The notes under the pieces are model-generated. The model searched no databases. It was not told the DNA's origin and saw only the letters and a program-made list of their open reading frames with translations. Below, in pieces: positions 20,251 to 31,942 of a stretch of 64,000 nt of DNA (within the stretch, counting starts at the first letter, position 1; every line of letters begins with the position of its first letter). Origin of the DNA: Halocafeteria seosinensis (taxonomy: Eukaryota > Sar > Bigyra > Bicosoecida); NCBI GenBank assembly GCA_001687465.1, contig LVLI01000007.1, forward strand, positions 62,001 through 126,000, read 5' to 3'. A program made the position numbers and the translations under genes.

Positions 20251-21955
20251 ATGCCAGGGAAAAATAAGCAGAGAAAGATGCATCCTGTGGGAGATTCCAC
20301 GAAACACCAGCAGCATGAGGGCTCCGACACAGCCGCTGCAGCAGCCCACACAAGCCAAGACTATGACGATAACACTCCCACGGAGACACAGAGTGGCTTC
20401 TATGGAGAGATCGTGAATGCTGAATCCAGAATCCAAGAGGTATGAGAGCCTTGGTTTTTTTGGCGTCTCCCGAGGCTCTGTTGAAATGGTTTTTGTACAC
20501 ACAATGCAGCTCCGGATGACTGTGGAATCGTACGTGAAGCGCTATTCGGATGCATTTGGAGAAGGCGGGCATCGTCTTCTTGTGGAGAGAATGCTGGAAG
20601 ATGAGAAAAGAGCTCGTGATTCGGTATGTGGCCGCTATTTCTCACTGTATCCCACAACCCACTGGCTTTCAAATGGGGCGTGAACTATCATACATACAGC
20701 TTAAGAGTGCCGTGGAAGCGTTCCGCACAGGGGCTACCGCTGATATTCCCGTACGTGTGAAAAGCGGCACGTGATTATGCCGCCAATACGGTTGTTTATC
20801 GTATGTGGTGTTTTGACATTCAGGTCGAAAAAACTCTGCAATTCCTAGCTCAAAGCATGGAACGTCTTGAAAATGTCCTCTCAAGTGCACAACAACTAGA
20901 TGCTTCAGCTGCTATCCCCGAGAGCCTTCGCAAGCAGATCTCCTCCTTTTATGACTATGCCCATGACTCAATTGCGAATGCAAAACAGCTGGCCAAGGTA
21001 TGTGGTTGTCGAGGCCACGGTAGTGTCACAAGAGTTGGAAGCTTAGCTTTTGGTTAGACCCGTTTTCAGGACATGCAACAACGAGCTACGGAGTATAGAC
21101 ATGATGCTACTGAATATGCATCGGAAAAAGTAACCCAAGTCGAGCACGCGGTAAAAAGGAACGAAACCATCAGAAGTGTTTACAGTGCAATCGAGAACGT
21201 ATGTAGAACTTTGCTCGTGTTGGGGCGTAGCGGTTTGTGCATTAAGGTATTCTAAGTTGCCACTGCAGCTCCGCGAGAAGATAACTGAACATGAAGCATT
21301 CCATGGAGCTCAAGATATTCTGAGAAGAGCCTCTGAACAGTTAACAGAGAGTCTGAACCAGCTACGCAATGTCCCTACTAGTGAAGTGCCGATGGCAGCT
21401 GTTTTGGAAAGCTTAAAATTGTCGCGCAATGCTGTTAACACAGTGACTGTTATGATTCAATCTTCAGAAACCACCCAACGGGTTTCTCAGCCAGTGATAG
21501 ACCGAATCCAGAGAGCTAAGACAATCGCCTCTGAAGCAATTCAGTATGCCATGGACACGTTCAAGAACGTCCAAGGAAAAGCGTGGGGATATGCTACATC
21601 AGCGGAAAACTATGCCGTGCAACAAGCGGCCAAGCTCGATGTCGAGTATGATGTTATCGAGAAAACCAAGAAACTTGCCGGCCAGCTGAACGACCAGTAC
21701 AAAGTTTATGACAAGGCCCAATCCTTAGGAACGTATGCTCAAGAACTAGTCAAGAACTACAACTTGGACACCAAAGCTGAAAAAGCCTTGAACTCTGCAA
21801 GAGAAATGGACTCACAGTATGTTGGTGGCCGAGTCACGGAATTAGTGAACTGGGCCTACAGCCAACTGGAGGTTGGCAAAGCGCACGCAAGCCAAGTTCA
21901 GCAAGAGTTCTACAACCAACGTAAGGGGATCTCTGCTGACCCTGTAGAAACTTAA
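20251..21955 (+). CDS. Amphipathic-helix repeat protein, paralogue 1 (unknown function)
   Basis: Six exons, all phase 0: 20251-20439, 20510-20623, 20700-20750, 20824-20997, 21070-21198 and 21269-21955, giving 447 residues. After a disordered polar N terminus the protein is almost entirely helical, rich in Ala, Glu, Gln and Lys, with no Cys-based motif, signal peptide or membrane helix. The C-terminal third has repeats of about 20 residues ending in acidic-x-x-Tyr: AAKLDVEYDVIEKTKKL, then QLNDQYKVYDKAQSL, then AREMDSQY. This pattern recalls the A-x-x-(L/I)-D-x-x-Y/F-x-V-x-x-K-(A/T) repeats in plant and fungal stress or membrane-associated proteins. It could coat lipid surfaces or act like LEA/apolipoprotein helices, which is inference only. 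A paralogue follows directly downstream. Confidence 0.75.
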
Positions 21956-22323
21956 CCAGTCAGTCAGGACATACTGGCTGGCTGCTAGCTCTTAACTGCT
22001 GCTCAAATTCAGCATTATCAATGCTGCTTGGTCCAGTACGTTTTCATCGCCTCCCGATGTATTTCCCAATAAATAAACCACGAATATTGCTCATAAATAC
22101 GCAAAACTTTAGTCCCAACCATTGGCAACCATCTTCAGGCGGCCCCGACGACTTCCCTGAGGTTGAAGGTTCGTCCGAGCCGGGGGACCATTCGGTGACA
22201 TTCATGCTACACAGGGTACTCTAGTTGTTTTGATTGATTCCCATAACTGAGACTTATCCGTCATCACTGGAATACTTGCGCATGTTATTTGGAGGCACGT
22301 GAGTGAGAAAGAGACCGAACACC
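21956..22323. other. Intergenic between the two paralogues
   Basis: Contains a CCCAATAAATAAACC word near 22066, a plausible polyadenylation signal. A similar CCCAATAAACG word lies after the second paralogue near 24075. No gene seen. Confidence 0.45.
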
Positions 22324-24017
22324 ATGTAAGTGCAGTCGTGGAACAAGTTGTTGTTCCAGGAGCTCTCAACATGCTATTTCATCTCCTTTTTGATCCGATA
22401 CAGGGCACAGGAAGGTAGTCGCCACCAAACAAGTACGCCTCAAGAGCAGACGGCGTTCATTCAGCAATACATTGAGACAGCGCAAATCAAAGCATCTGAG
22501 GTAAGCTAGAATTTTTCCGTCTCCAGAACATGATTTAAAATGTGCTACCGAATGGAATTTTCAGCTTAAATCGACTTTGAATCGATACCGAGACGCTGTT
22601 TCTTCCGGAGGAGCCGGAAGTGTATTGGATGAACTGATTGAAGATACCGGCCGCCTGAAAGAACTGGTAAGCAGAACATGTCGAACTTTTGTCGTCGAAT
22701 CTTGATGACGAAGTTTTTGTGGTTCCAAACAGCTTGACGAATCGGCAACTGCTATTGCTAACGAGCAATCTTCCAGTTACAAAGATGCAGCGGTAAGTGG
22801 AAAGGAGAACTCAGCAGACGATGAAGGGGGTGAACCTGTTTCGGATATTGGTTGTCCGCAGGTTGAAAAATCACTCCGGCTCCTCTCCACTGCCAGTTCA
22901 CAAATCACAAAGCTAGCGGCACGTGCTAAAGAATCCGATTTCTCCCAGCAAAGTCTCCCGCAATTGTTTGAGAATTCGTCGAACTCTCTCGGCTGGCTTA
23001 TTGAAAGCGCGCGAGGTTCCCTCCAGGTATGATCTCATACTTCTGTAAACACGATCAGACCTTTCTTCTTCATGTACTCTGCTCACAGGACTTGAGAGCA
23101 AACCTTGGCGAGCGCCATGAGCAAGCGAAGAAGATTGCAATGGAGCAATTTGAACACGCCGCTCAACAAGTCAAGGATAACCCAAAGCTTCAGAACGCCT
23201 ACAACGCGATTGAAAGAGTACGTTTTTCGATACAACTCTTTTTTCCAGCCACATGTCGGTTTTACTATTTTCGATGCTGCAGTTGCGAGAACAAGTTCAG
23301 GAACATGAGGCGTTCACCACATCGAGAGAAGTCTTGAACAGAGCAAGCTCGGAACTTCGGGGCAGCATTGATCAACTCCACGAGGCGCCAACAACGGAAA
23401 AACCGGTGGTCGCTACATTGGAGGCTTTGAAACTATCACGCAATGCCGTGAATACCGTATCGGAAATGGTATTGCACTCGGAGACAGCTCAATCCCTTTC
23501 GGAGGCAGTTCTGTCCAGGGTTCGTGGTGCAAGCGATAAGGCATGGCAGGCCGTAAATGATGCGACGCAGGCGATTTCGCATTGGAGAGATACGATGACC
23601 ACAAGTGCGTCTAGTTGGGTTTTGATAAATGCTAGTAGAGCAGAGTCGGCTGCGGTTCGAAAAGCCGCCGAAATCGACGACAAGTATGACGTCGTCAATA
23701 AAGCTAAAGAAGCCTTATCTTCAGTGGATCACAATTATGCCGTTCGAGAGCGAGCAGAAGGTGTGTACAACAAAGCTGCGGATGCGGCTGAACGATACAA
23801 AGTACGCGAATACACTCAATACGCCTTAGAACGCGCCAAAGAGCTTGATGAGCACTACACTGGTGGTAAAGGTGCTGGTGTAGTCCAACTGGCTTCGGAA
23901 GGATGGAATAAAGGCTACGAGTACGTTATGTCGCTGCAAGAGAAATTTGCGCATGAGAAACAAGGTCTTTCTACATCTGCCGACCCTAACAATACTAGTA
24001 CTACTACTGGGCGGTAA
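22324..24017 (+). CDS. Amphipathic-helix repeat protein, paralogue 2, with split start codon
   Basis: Seven exons: 22324-22325, 22404-22500, 22565-22666, 22733-22792, 22862-23026, 23089-23217 and 23283-24017, giving 429 residues. The only workable start is an ATG split by a 78-nt intron: AT at 22324-22325, GTAAGT donor at 22326, CAG acceptor ending 22403, then G GCA CAG. If unspliced, the ATG is followed at once by TAA. The remaining introns are phase 0. The exon before the long last exon is 129 nt in both paralogues. The C-terminal half aligns closely: LREQVQEHEAF versus LREKITEHEAF, and LKLSRNAVNTV is shared. The repeats AAEIDDKYDVVNKAKEAL, SVDHNYAVRERAEGVY and AKELDEHYTGG match those of the neighbour. 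Function unknown; tandem duplication is clear. Confidence 0.72.
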
Positions 24018-24209
24018 GAGTTCCTCTTTCTTCTTCAAATGACAACTAGCGTTGTAGCCCTCGTTCTTTGAATTCCCAATAAACGACAAGCCACAATTCA
24101 AATGTGAGGTTGACTAACGCACTCATCTTGAATTGTCAATTTGTCACGGAGAAACTATAGAGTATAGGAATGACATGGATATTTAATTTAGATGGGAAGA
24201 GAGTGAATT
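24018..24209. other. Short spacer upstream of TERT
   Basis: Contains an AATAAACG word near 24078 that may serve the upstream gene. The TERT promoter must lie in this 192-bp spacer or within the preceding gene. Confidence 0.35.
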
Positions 24210-27200
24210 ATGAATGAATATCCGGCATCTTTGGTACGATTGGGACTGGAGCCGTGCACATTGCAGCATCATCTGCTTCAGAACCATTACGGCAGTCCGT
24301 ACTCCTCCTCCTCCTCCTCACCATCATGCTGCTCTGAACGACCCTATGAGGATCTCTTGGGACCGAATGGAAGACAGATATGGTATCATCCTGACCCGGA
24401 TGAACGCTGCGAAGCCGCTTTACGGCGAGCGACGATGATTCTCAGGAGGGATTTCTGTCCTGAGCCTGAGATGAAGGCGACCCAGAAGCAAGTTGTCATG
24501 GCGTGCGCACAGGCCGTAGAAGAGACCGGAAAGTCCAGTGTATGGTGCTCGAAACAGATACAATTCACAGGGAAAGGCAAGGTGCAGCCGGCCACTAACG
24601 GTGGCGGCACGCGTGGGAATCCTGCAGCGGCATCGATTACCACGAATTCGGACATACATCATTTTTGCGAAGCGCCATGGATGCGCTTACTAGGCGAAAT
24701 TGGTAGGCAGATCAAACTGCTTATGTCTGCACGAGGAGTTGAGTTGCACTGGTTGGGAGATTGCTATGCAGGTCCGTTGAGGATGATGAGGCTTTTATGC
24801 TGCTCATGCTTGTTCGAAGAGCTGGAAAACGGATGCACTTGGCAGGTGAGAGATCCTTTATCAGGTTTTGCATGAATGTCCTGCTGTATTGGTTGTGGGA
24901 TTCTTCGCAGATAACTGGCAGCCCTTTGCATGATCAACGCGTGTGGCAAACCGAACGTTCCGTGGAGCTTCAGCAGAAACGAACCTACTTCAATAGGACG
25001 AGAATGATGTATTGCGCTACTTTTCCAAGAAAACCCGGGCTCCCGTCAAATCACCTTATATCGACGTACAGTCGTGAATATGCGAACACAGTTGGCCATC
25101 TCGATGGATTTTCACGGAACAAGGCGAGGAGATTTTTGAAAGACCTGCTAAAAGAAAGCGCAAGCATCCTTCCCCAAGGGTCGGTTGCACAGCGTCTGTA
25201 TACTGACTTACTCGTATCGAACTCTACTGAAGGGCAGCAGTTCTTGGACTCTAAAATTAGCATTGTTCAGCAGTTTCTGAACAGGAGTGATAGGCTGTTT
25301 TATTTCCCTTTAAGAAAAGGCAAGATTCGAAATTCGGCATTTAGCGAAGCCTTGAATTGGCATTGTCCGCTTCCTAAGGGATGGTCCAAGCACACGCCTA
25401 CCGAGAGAGATGAGGCCTACTCAGATATTCCTGAATATCCAATTAAGTACGCATATACGGGTGAGCAAGTATTCAAACTTGTCAAAGCAGTCTTCGAGAG
25501 ATGCCTCTCACGGGAACTGTTTCCTTCTAATTCTTCGAGGAGGACATTCTACAGCAAGATATTCCAATTTTTGTGCTCTGGCAGATCCGATAGCTTTCAC
25601 TCGGATTGGCTGGTTTTTGAATACAACAGCTCAGTTGCAGGTTGCAAGCGTCACGCCGAAGTCCCTGCAGTTGTCTTGGTAAGTACGCTGATTCTCACCG
25701 GCCAGTTCCGCGCTTTGTTAGGCGAGTTGTAGTCCAATATGTCTGATTATTGCAGGATGGCAATGAGCATGTGGCGAAAAAACAAAAACATGGCTTTTCA
25801 AGAGCTTCGCCGAAACCTAGAGTTGATTTTGAACAGTATGAATACGGTTTCTGTACAGTCTTCCGTCTATGGTTTGTAGAGCATTTAGTGATACCACTCA
25901 TCCGGAATAACTTTTATGTTACGGAGTCTGGAGCCTTCCGAAGCCGTTGTTTCTATTACCGGAAACCGGTTTGGGCGCTGCTATGTCGCCTTGCTACTGA
26001 GAGACTCAAGAGCACCCTTGATCTTCAGTCAGTGAGCTCCTTTGAGCATTTCGACAAGAAAGGGAATTGTACACCCATGAGACTGGTACCAAAAGGGAAT
26101 GGTGTCCGACCTATTATGAATCTCAGCAGTTCGAAGGTCTTTAAGTTTCAAGGACGGTTGCTGGGCGGCGACCGTGGGGGTAGTAATTTAAAATTGAAGA
26201 ATCCGCAACTATTGCTGTCGCGTCTGAGGCGCGTAAAACCCCATTGCCTTGGTGCCGCTGTTTTTGGTCTTGACGACATTCACGTTAAATGGGGGCAAAC
26301 AGTGGGAAAGCTTCGTCCCGCGGCTCAACACGGTCAAACATTCAGCAAAGACATGCCTCGTTTAGGTATCACGCTTGCCGGTGTTGACATGAAACAGTGT
26401 TATGACAATATCAGGCATGACAAGTTGTTAGAAATTCTCAATGAAACGTTTTCTGGAACGCTTTCCAAACGGACACCCATTTGGCGATATACAGCCACCG
26501 TCCCTTCCGTCAAAGCACGAGAGGAAGAACAAAAGCGGATGAACCTATTGCGTGGTAGGACACGTTTCTCGAGAGTAGCATCTCTCGAGAACAATTTACT
26601 TGCCCTCTCGTTTCCGCGGTTTGTCAACTATGTTGCCAAAGGGAGTCGGAACCAGGTTAGTTTTTCTTGGATTTAATGTGGCTGCGAATTGAACCACAAG
26701 CTTTGTTTTTCCTACAGGTTTTTGCGAGGAATCCTCCTCATTACCTAATTGATTCCGCTAACGCGTACCAGGTTCTGCGTGATCATATTATGAATCATTG
26801 TGTGACCTTCCGTGGCCACTTCTATATCCAAGGACATGGTATCCCCCAAGGATCGGTAGTCTCCTCGATACTCTGCAATTTGTATTTTGGGCATATGGAA
26901 AACAACGATATTATACCGTCTTTGTCAAGGGGGCTGAGGCAATCTTCCCAGTACGTAGTCTTGAGTCAGTTCCCTGCTTTTCGTCCCGTGCACATCAGAA
27001 AATGGTATGGTTACAGAAAGCGTCAAGAAAAACCTCCCGTTACTTTACTTATGCGACTAACCGATGATTATCTGATTGCCAGTACGTCTGAAAAGATGGT
27101 CAGTCGTTTTATCACAAAGCTCCACCGCGGCTCAAAAGAGTACAATTGTTGGGTAAATCCTTCAAAGACTGTGACATCTCATGACCTAAAATTCCAGCAC

Positions 27201-28025
27201 GACTCTGTAGAAGCCGCCGGACCATTTTCAAAGAGATTAGTGGTATTTCCCCGAGGCTTTATTTGTTTGCAGTCATGGCTCCCCTCTTGTGGAATTCTCA
27301 TCGGTGTTGCTACAGGAGAGGTCCTTACCGACGTCACGAGGATAGTAAAGCCTACCAGGATTAGAGACTGTATCACTATGCATTATCGGACCAATTTGTC
27401 GTCCTGGGAGTTGTTGAATGTCTTCAAAGGATTCCTCCGAGCAAACTGTCTGGGGATTTTATTTGATCGCAGTATTAGTTCTTTGCAGGTGATAGCCCTG
27501 AATACATTCCATGTGGCCTTGATAGCGACTTTGAAGCTGATCTGCGTCTTGCGGAAACAGTCGAGTTCATTGCTATCAGATAAAGAGCCGTGTATAACTG
27601 TTCTTGAAGAAGCCTCCTCTTATTTGTATGCATTAATCAGGCAGAGGGTCGCCTCACATTCTCCAACACCGGAATCAAGCAAGGGGGTGGGGCCAATTAT
27701 TCTGGGATCAGAACCTGTAGGGAAGCTTTCAGGAAATATTTCACAGATTACGTCTCACAAGGCTTCTCTAGTTAGGCATCGAGAGATAGGCGCCTGGTGT
27801 GACCTCAGTCAACAGGAAGTGAAGTTTTTGCTGTTTAAAGCCTTCAGCTTCCTGTTTCACGGAAAATATTCCAAGAACTGTAGTAAAGAGGTTCTGAAAA
27901 CGATCGATCTCCGGCTAACATCCCTCCTCAAACATTTCCCGGAAGCGCCTGATCGTAATGAGGCAGTCCGTTCAGCCACGTTCAAGGAGAATTCTTCGTT
28001 TGTCGATCAAATTGTCTTGCACTAA
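24210..28025 (+). CDS. TERT: Telomerase reverse transcriptase (TERT)
   Basis: Four exons, all phase 0: 24210-24845, 24911-25678, 25756-26655 and 26718-28025, giving 1203 residues. N-terminal region: APWMRLLGEIGRQIKLL...ENGCTWQ|ITGSPL resembles the TEN-domain block of TERTs (the intron splits it). The CP motif is SRELFPSNSSRRTFYSKIFQ with FLCSGRSD (about 405-440). The T motif is NNFYVTESGAF...YYRKPVW (about 520). RT motifs: 1, RLVPKGNGVRPIMNLS (about 577); A, GVDMKQCYDNI with the first catalytic Asp (about 676); B', GIPQGSVVSSILCN (about 809); C, LMRLTDDYLIAS with the DD pair (about 882); E-like primer grip, LPSCGILIG (about 957). A C-terminal extension follows. This is the catalytic subunit that adds telomeric repeats from an internal RNA template. 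The gene looks intact; the RNA template is not seen here. Confidence 0.96.
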
Positions 28026-28560
28026 AAATACACGCCACACCACTGGTATTCGGAAGCGAGGTCACGAAACTCTTCACTGACTCTCACGCAATGCAATGGA
28101 AAGTCAAACGAAAAACTCCCCTCGGTGGTCCCAGGCGTTGGCCCCCGGCATTCGCTCCCACGGGAACCAATACGTCGGTCTCATTCTTTACCGAGAGACT
28201 AGTGTTTCCGCGGCACAGAAAGGAAATGTCAAGTCTACCGTCTCTGTTGACATCTCTGGCATTCACGTTTTCCGGCAGAACGGCACCCTTCGTTGTTGTT
28301 GACAAGGGGAGGGTTCCGACGCGCAAACCTTTGGTGGATTCAAATTCTTCACTGCCCAAGACGGAGACCCGTATACCACGTTTGGAGCATGGAAGTGCAC
28401 TGGCGTTTCCACTTAGTCCGTTATTAACGAGAATATTGACAATCAAACTCTCATCCTGGCTCGAGGGACATGGACTCCCAGCTAAAGTTGGGGAGCACTT
28501 GCCATGGATCTCCGAATTTCACAGCTCCATTCACGTAGTATAGTTTTCCAAGAATACTGG
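28026..28560 (-). pseudogene. Possible remnant of a repeat-domain surface protein
   Basis: A minus-strand frame (28446-28084) contains NVNARDVNRDGRLDISFL, a DxNxDGxxD calcium-binding loop as found in FG-GAP/VCBS or dockerin-like repeats, within Thr/Ser/Gly-rich beta-type sequence (GLRVGTLPLSTTTKGAVLPE). It lacks a start and a recognisable remainder. A second fragment in a different frame upstream (28898-28575) may belong to it. I read this as a decayed exon or pseudogene, with weak support. A plus frame of 150 codons overlaps it and is probably its shadow. Confidence 0.3.
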
Positions 28561-29155
28561 TAATGTCATCAGAACTATTGGAGACGACAAAGTTGTCTCA
28601 AGTAGACGGGAAAACAAACGGGCCAGAAGTAATAACAGACTATTGAATTGTTACGGAACCTTGTGATCCTTGCGGCTTTGACACCTGATACTATACCAGA
28701 TGCATGCACGTGTACTACTAGGTCCTTGCCGAAGTTGAATCTAGCGACTTCTCCGGTAACACCACAGATCCTATTCCTTGAATGGTACCTCGGAGTGAGC
28801 AGCCATCGGCGAACAGCTGCCGCACGTGTTGCACTGTGCGCTCGCGTTAAACCATTAATGATAACCGTCGCAGCTAATGCTGAATCGTCCACAAACAAAT
28901 ATGATATAACAGCCTGTCACTTCCGGTGCTCCGGCATGAATCAGCATAAGACACTGCGCTATGAGTCATTGAGATATGTTAGAAGCCACGAAGAGTCTTA
29001 AGGCCTGCCTTTTCCTGCCAGTGGCAGAATCTCGTGCACTAGTGAAGTTCCGCAGCTCTTTGACATCGACCGGAGGAACGAATCAAAAAAGAAAAGAAAA
29101 AGAAAAAGAAAGAAAAAACAAATAACACGTCCACGCCATACTACGGCACAGAACC
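28561..29155. other. Intergenic with a purine tract
   Basis: Mostly featureless. 29081-29123 is an almost pure A/G tract (AAAAAAGAAAAG-type) that could be the degraded poly-A end of a retroposed sequence. No gene recognised. Confidence 0.4.
29081..29123. repeat. Polypurine (A/G) tract
   Basis: Runs of A broken by single G residues over about 40 nt, next to retroelement-derived sequence beginning at 29156. Confidence 0.85.
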
Positions 29156-29690
29156 GTCTCCTTCCAGGCTGAGCCTTGCCGGTAATCCTGACATCGTTGA
29201 CGCAGGTATAGCAACCCTACCCGGAACCGCTCATCATGGTCGTTTACCGATGAGTTGTCGTTGACAAGGATATACCATGTTTGCGTGTGAGTAACTGGAC
29301 GAACACTTCCCCAACTGCAAAGGCGGCTGCAACCTCGGTCCTGGCGCCGCAGGGCCAGACGAAGCAGTTGTAGGCATTGGCATCAAGCCTCCAGACGTGG
29401 GAGGTGGCTTACGTCCAGCTCTGTTTCGTCGACATAGCCCAGATTGTAGTACATCTCCTGTTCGATAACAAAGAGGCTGCGGCTACCCAGGTCCTTTTGA
29501 AGCCACGATACCAGTGCCCACGTCCAGTGGACAAGAATCCGCTTGTCGTGGAACCTGAAGTCGATAACACTCCCGACACCATCTACTGTGTCACACAGTC
29601 TGTGTGTGTAGCTCTAGGCAGTCAGTCTAGGCAAGAGAGACCATTTCCCATTGGGTTGTTTGACGCGGTCTTAGCCAAGCGGGTGCCTGT
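29156..29690. mobile_element. Rearranged fragment of the same retroelement as at 3183-4274
   Basis: Two blocks are similar to the first copy. 29367-29688 matches 3303-3641 in the same orientation, for example the shared TTAGCCAAGCGG and the GTAGTACATCTCCTG words. 29156-29199 matches 3183-3225 in reverse orientation (TCTCCTTCCAG.CTGAGCCTTG.CGGTA). The order or orientation has therefore been rearranged. No intact frame remains. Both copies are heavily diverged, so the insertion is old or the family is diverse. Confidence 0.75.
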
Positions 29691-29699
29691 AGACTACAC

Positions 29700-30042
29700 A
29701 TCTCCCAATACTAATACCACACCATGGTACTGACAATAACCACAGTTGTTCGAAGGGCCCTGCGGAAGTTGTACCACTCTTAGCGAATCAATTACGCAAC
29801 ATCGTAGCCGGCTTGCATGCATCTACAACTTGCAGACTGGTTGTACCAGTCTAAGTACCCAGGTAGTACTACCAGTAAGTAGCAGATAACAGTTCTTTTT
29901 CACAAACGTCATCACCTTCACAAACTCTTCTGGAGCATACGGTATACCTGCATGATGCAATATGATGCTATTTTTTCCCAGGAAGTGTTGTTCCAAGATA
30001 GTGATTGTAGCTACAAACACAGCACAACGCATAGCAATAATA
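29700..30042. other. Intergenic upstream of the SET-domain gene
   Basis: No coding signal. Contains short near-repeats of CCAGT/ACTGG around 29840-29880. Presumably includes the promoter of the 30043 gene. Confidence 0.35.
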
Positions 30043-31657
30043 ATGGAGAGTGTTTACGAGTGGGTGGCTCGTCATCTCCCTCAGGACGACCCCAAGTCAT
30101 TCGAGAACCATGTATCCATCGCAGAGTCCACCAAGAAGAAGGCTGACGACGGGTGCAGTGTCTCAAAGGGATTGGCCGTCTATGCTGCAAAGTGCATACG
30201 GGGTGGCGATCCCGTCATATCGGTGCCGATGGAGTGCCTCTTGACACCGTTTTCGGTTCCCAAGGAACTGCATCCTGCGTGGCATACGGATCATTGGCGC
30301 ATTCAAGTCCCAGGTTCTTGCGTTCCCGACAGCTCCGAGGGCTACCCGATCAAGCTAACACACGCGGGAATGACAGTGTTCGCACTTCTTGTGGAATACC
30401 AGAAAGGGCCGAAGGACTCGTTTTATGCCCCATATATTCAAAGTCTTCCAGAAAGGGTTCCTGTTCCGACTAGGTTAGTTCAAAACCGAGGTTTGCAGCA
30501 GCGCATGTGTGGTGTCGCTAACGGTTGTCAATTACAGTCTTCCAGAAACGTTCCGGGCTGAAATCGGAGGAACCACGCTGGGAGATACCCTCGCGAAGAC
30601 TTTGACGCATCGAATGCTCTTCTATCGAAATGCCGTACTTCCCCTATGGCAACTCCTTCAGAAGAAGGGACTACAAGTGAGTGCGAGGTGGTTTGGTCTA
30701 CTTTCCTTTCAACCTAACGAATGAATAGTGGCTTGTCCCTTTTGGCAGATTACAACTCCTGGCGTGGGCTTACTCCTATGGGCTTGTGAGTAGAGAATGA
30801 CTTGAGGCGTGTAACAGTCATAGCCACAGTTGACGAACATTGGCGCAGGTGATATCTACTTTTCCAGAGCATTACAAATACCAAACTATGCTGTCGAATA
30901 CTTGACAAGGTCTGCATCGGAAAACATCGTTACAGCAAAAACTAAGAAACGGAGGTTGCTTGATGATCCCGCAACCAGTGACGCCTATATAGGAAACGCG
31001 GATGTACGCGGAACCTTGGCAGATTATGGACACGTCGCCGCTCTTGTACCTCTTGTAGACGTTATGAATCACTCACCCCGTAGTACCAATAGATGGGATT
31101 CAAGACGACATAAAAACGTCCTGCAGATCATTGCAGGGAAGGCCTGTAACAAAGATTCTGAACTGATGCTCAACTACGGGATTCGATCTAACCATGACCT
31201 AGCAGTGCGTTTTGGGTTTACACTGGCAGATAACCCAGCGGATGTCCTCCATATTGGACGGAATGAAAAAGAAAACCCTCAATTCCTCAATGGACATGTA
31301 CTCGGGGAATTGTTTTGTGCGCAGGTAATATGGTTGGCTGCTCCATCTGCATCTGTAGGGACTCAAGACTTGAGCGATTCTACCGCAGTCGTTTCTGAGG
31401 CTGTTTCACAGGTTAAAGCATTGATATGCCGGGTTGAGAACCACAAATATGAGGCCACACCAAACTATTCGTTCAGTGTCAACCGACGAATCAGTCAAAG
31501 GCAAGATCACCAAAATAATCAACATCTGGGTGAGCATACCCTAGCGGTGCAAACAGACGATCCTCGGGTTGAGACTGTGGTACAATACCTAAAGAGCCAA
31601 ATTAGTCTGCTTGAAGGGAGGGTGCCTCACATGAATCTGGCCAATCTCGATACTTGA
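30043..31657 (+). CDS. SET-domain protein lysine methyltransferase (SETD3/SETD6/Rubisco-LSMT class)
   Basis: Exons 30043-30473, 30538-30676, 30749-30785 and 30849-31657 give 471 residues. The split SET domain is visible: GLAVYAAKCIRGGDPVISVP (the S-adenosylmethionine-binding start), LLLWACDIYFSRALQIPN, ALVPLVDVMNHS (NH motif) and SELMLNYGIRSNHDLAVRFGF (catalytic Tyr). This arrangement, with a long insert between the halves, is that of the Rubisco LSMT/SETD3/SETD6 class, which methylates non-histone or histone Lys or His. A frame-based check chose 30848 rather than 30829 as the third acceptor (63 nt versus 44 nt), because only it restores WACDIYFSRA. An ATG at 29962 is in frame upstream, but 30043 fits the family better. 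A stop-free stretch (about 31325-31411) with weak splice signals could be an unrecognised intron. Confidence 0.85.
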
Positions 31658-31942
31658 AATAGCAACCGAACCGAGTCAGCATTTGATCCGAACGTAACGG
31701 ACAACACATACATGCACGCATTAGACGGGTTTACCAGCCTGAAGTGTCTAGTTTCCGAAGACCCCTGGGCTGAGGATCCATGAGGAAAATATCCCCATAA
31801 TACCTGTCCGTGTGAGAATGCATTGTCCGCTGTCCCCCGAACAAGACTTGAAGAGCACCGAGAGGGCCAGGAACTACAATCCTGGACAACATGGAATCCT
31901 CATGAATTCATCTTCTCTGAAACGTTGCGGCTGTGAGCTTAC

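Noticed and set aside
29377-29733. 118-codon plus frame
   Set aside because: It is the antisense of the decayed retroelement fragment, with the same nucleotide blocks as at 3303-3641.
30786-30829. A 44-nt intron in the SET gene using the first CAG acceptor
   Set aside because: It breaks the frame. The next acceptor at 30848 gives a 63-nt intron and restores WACDIYFSRA.
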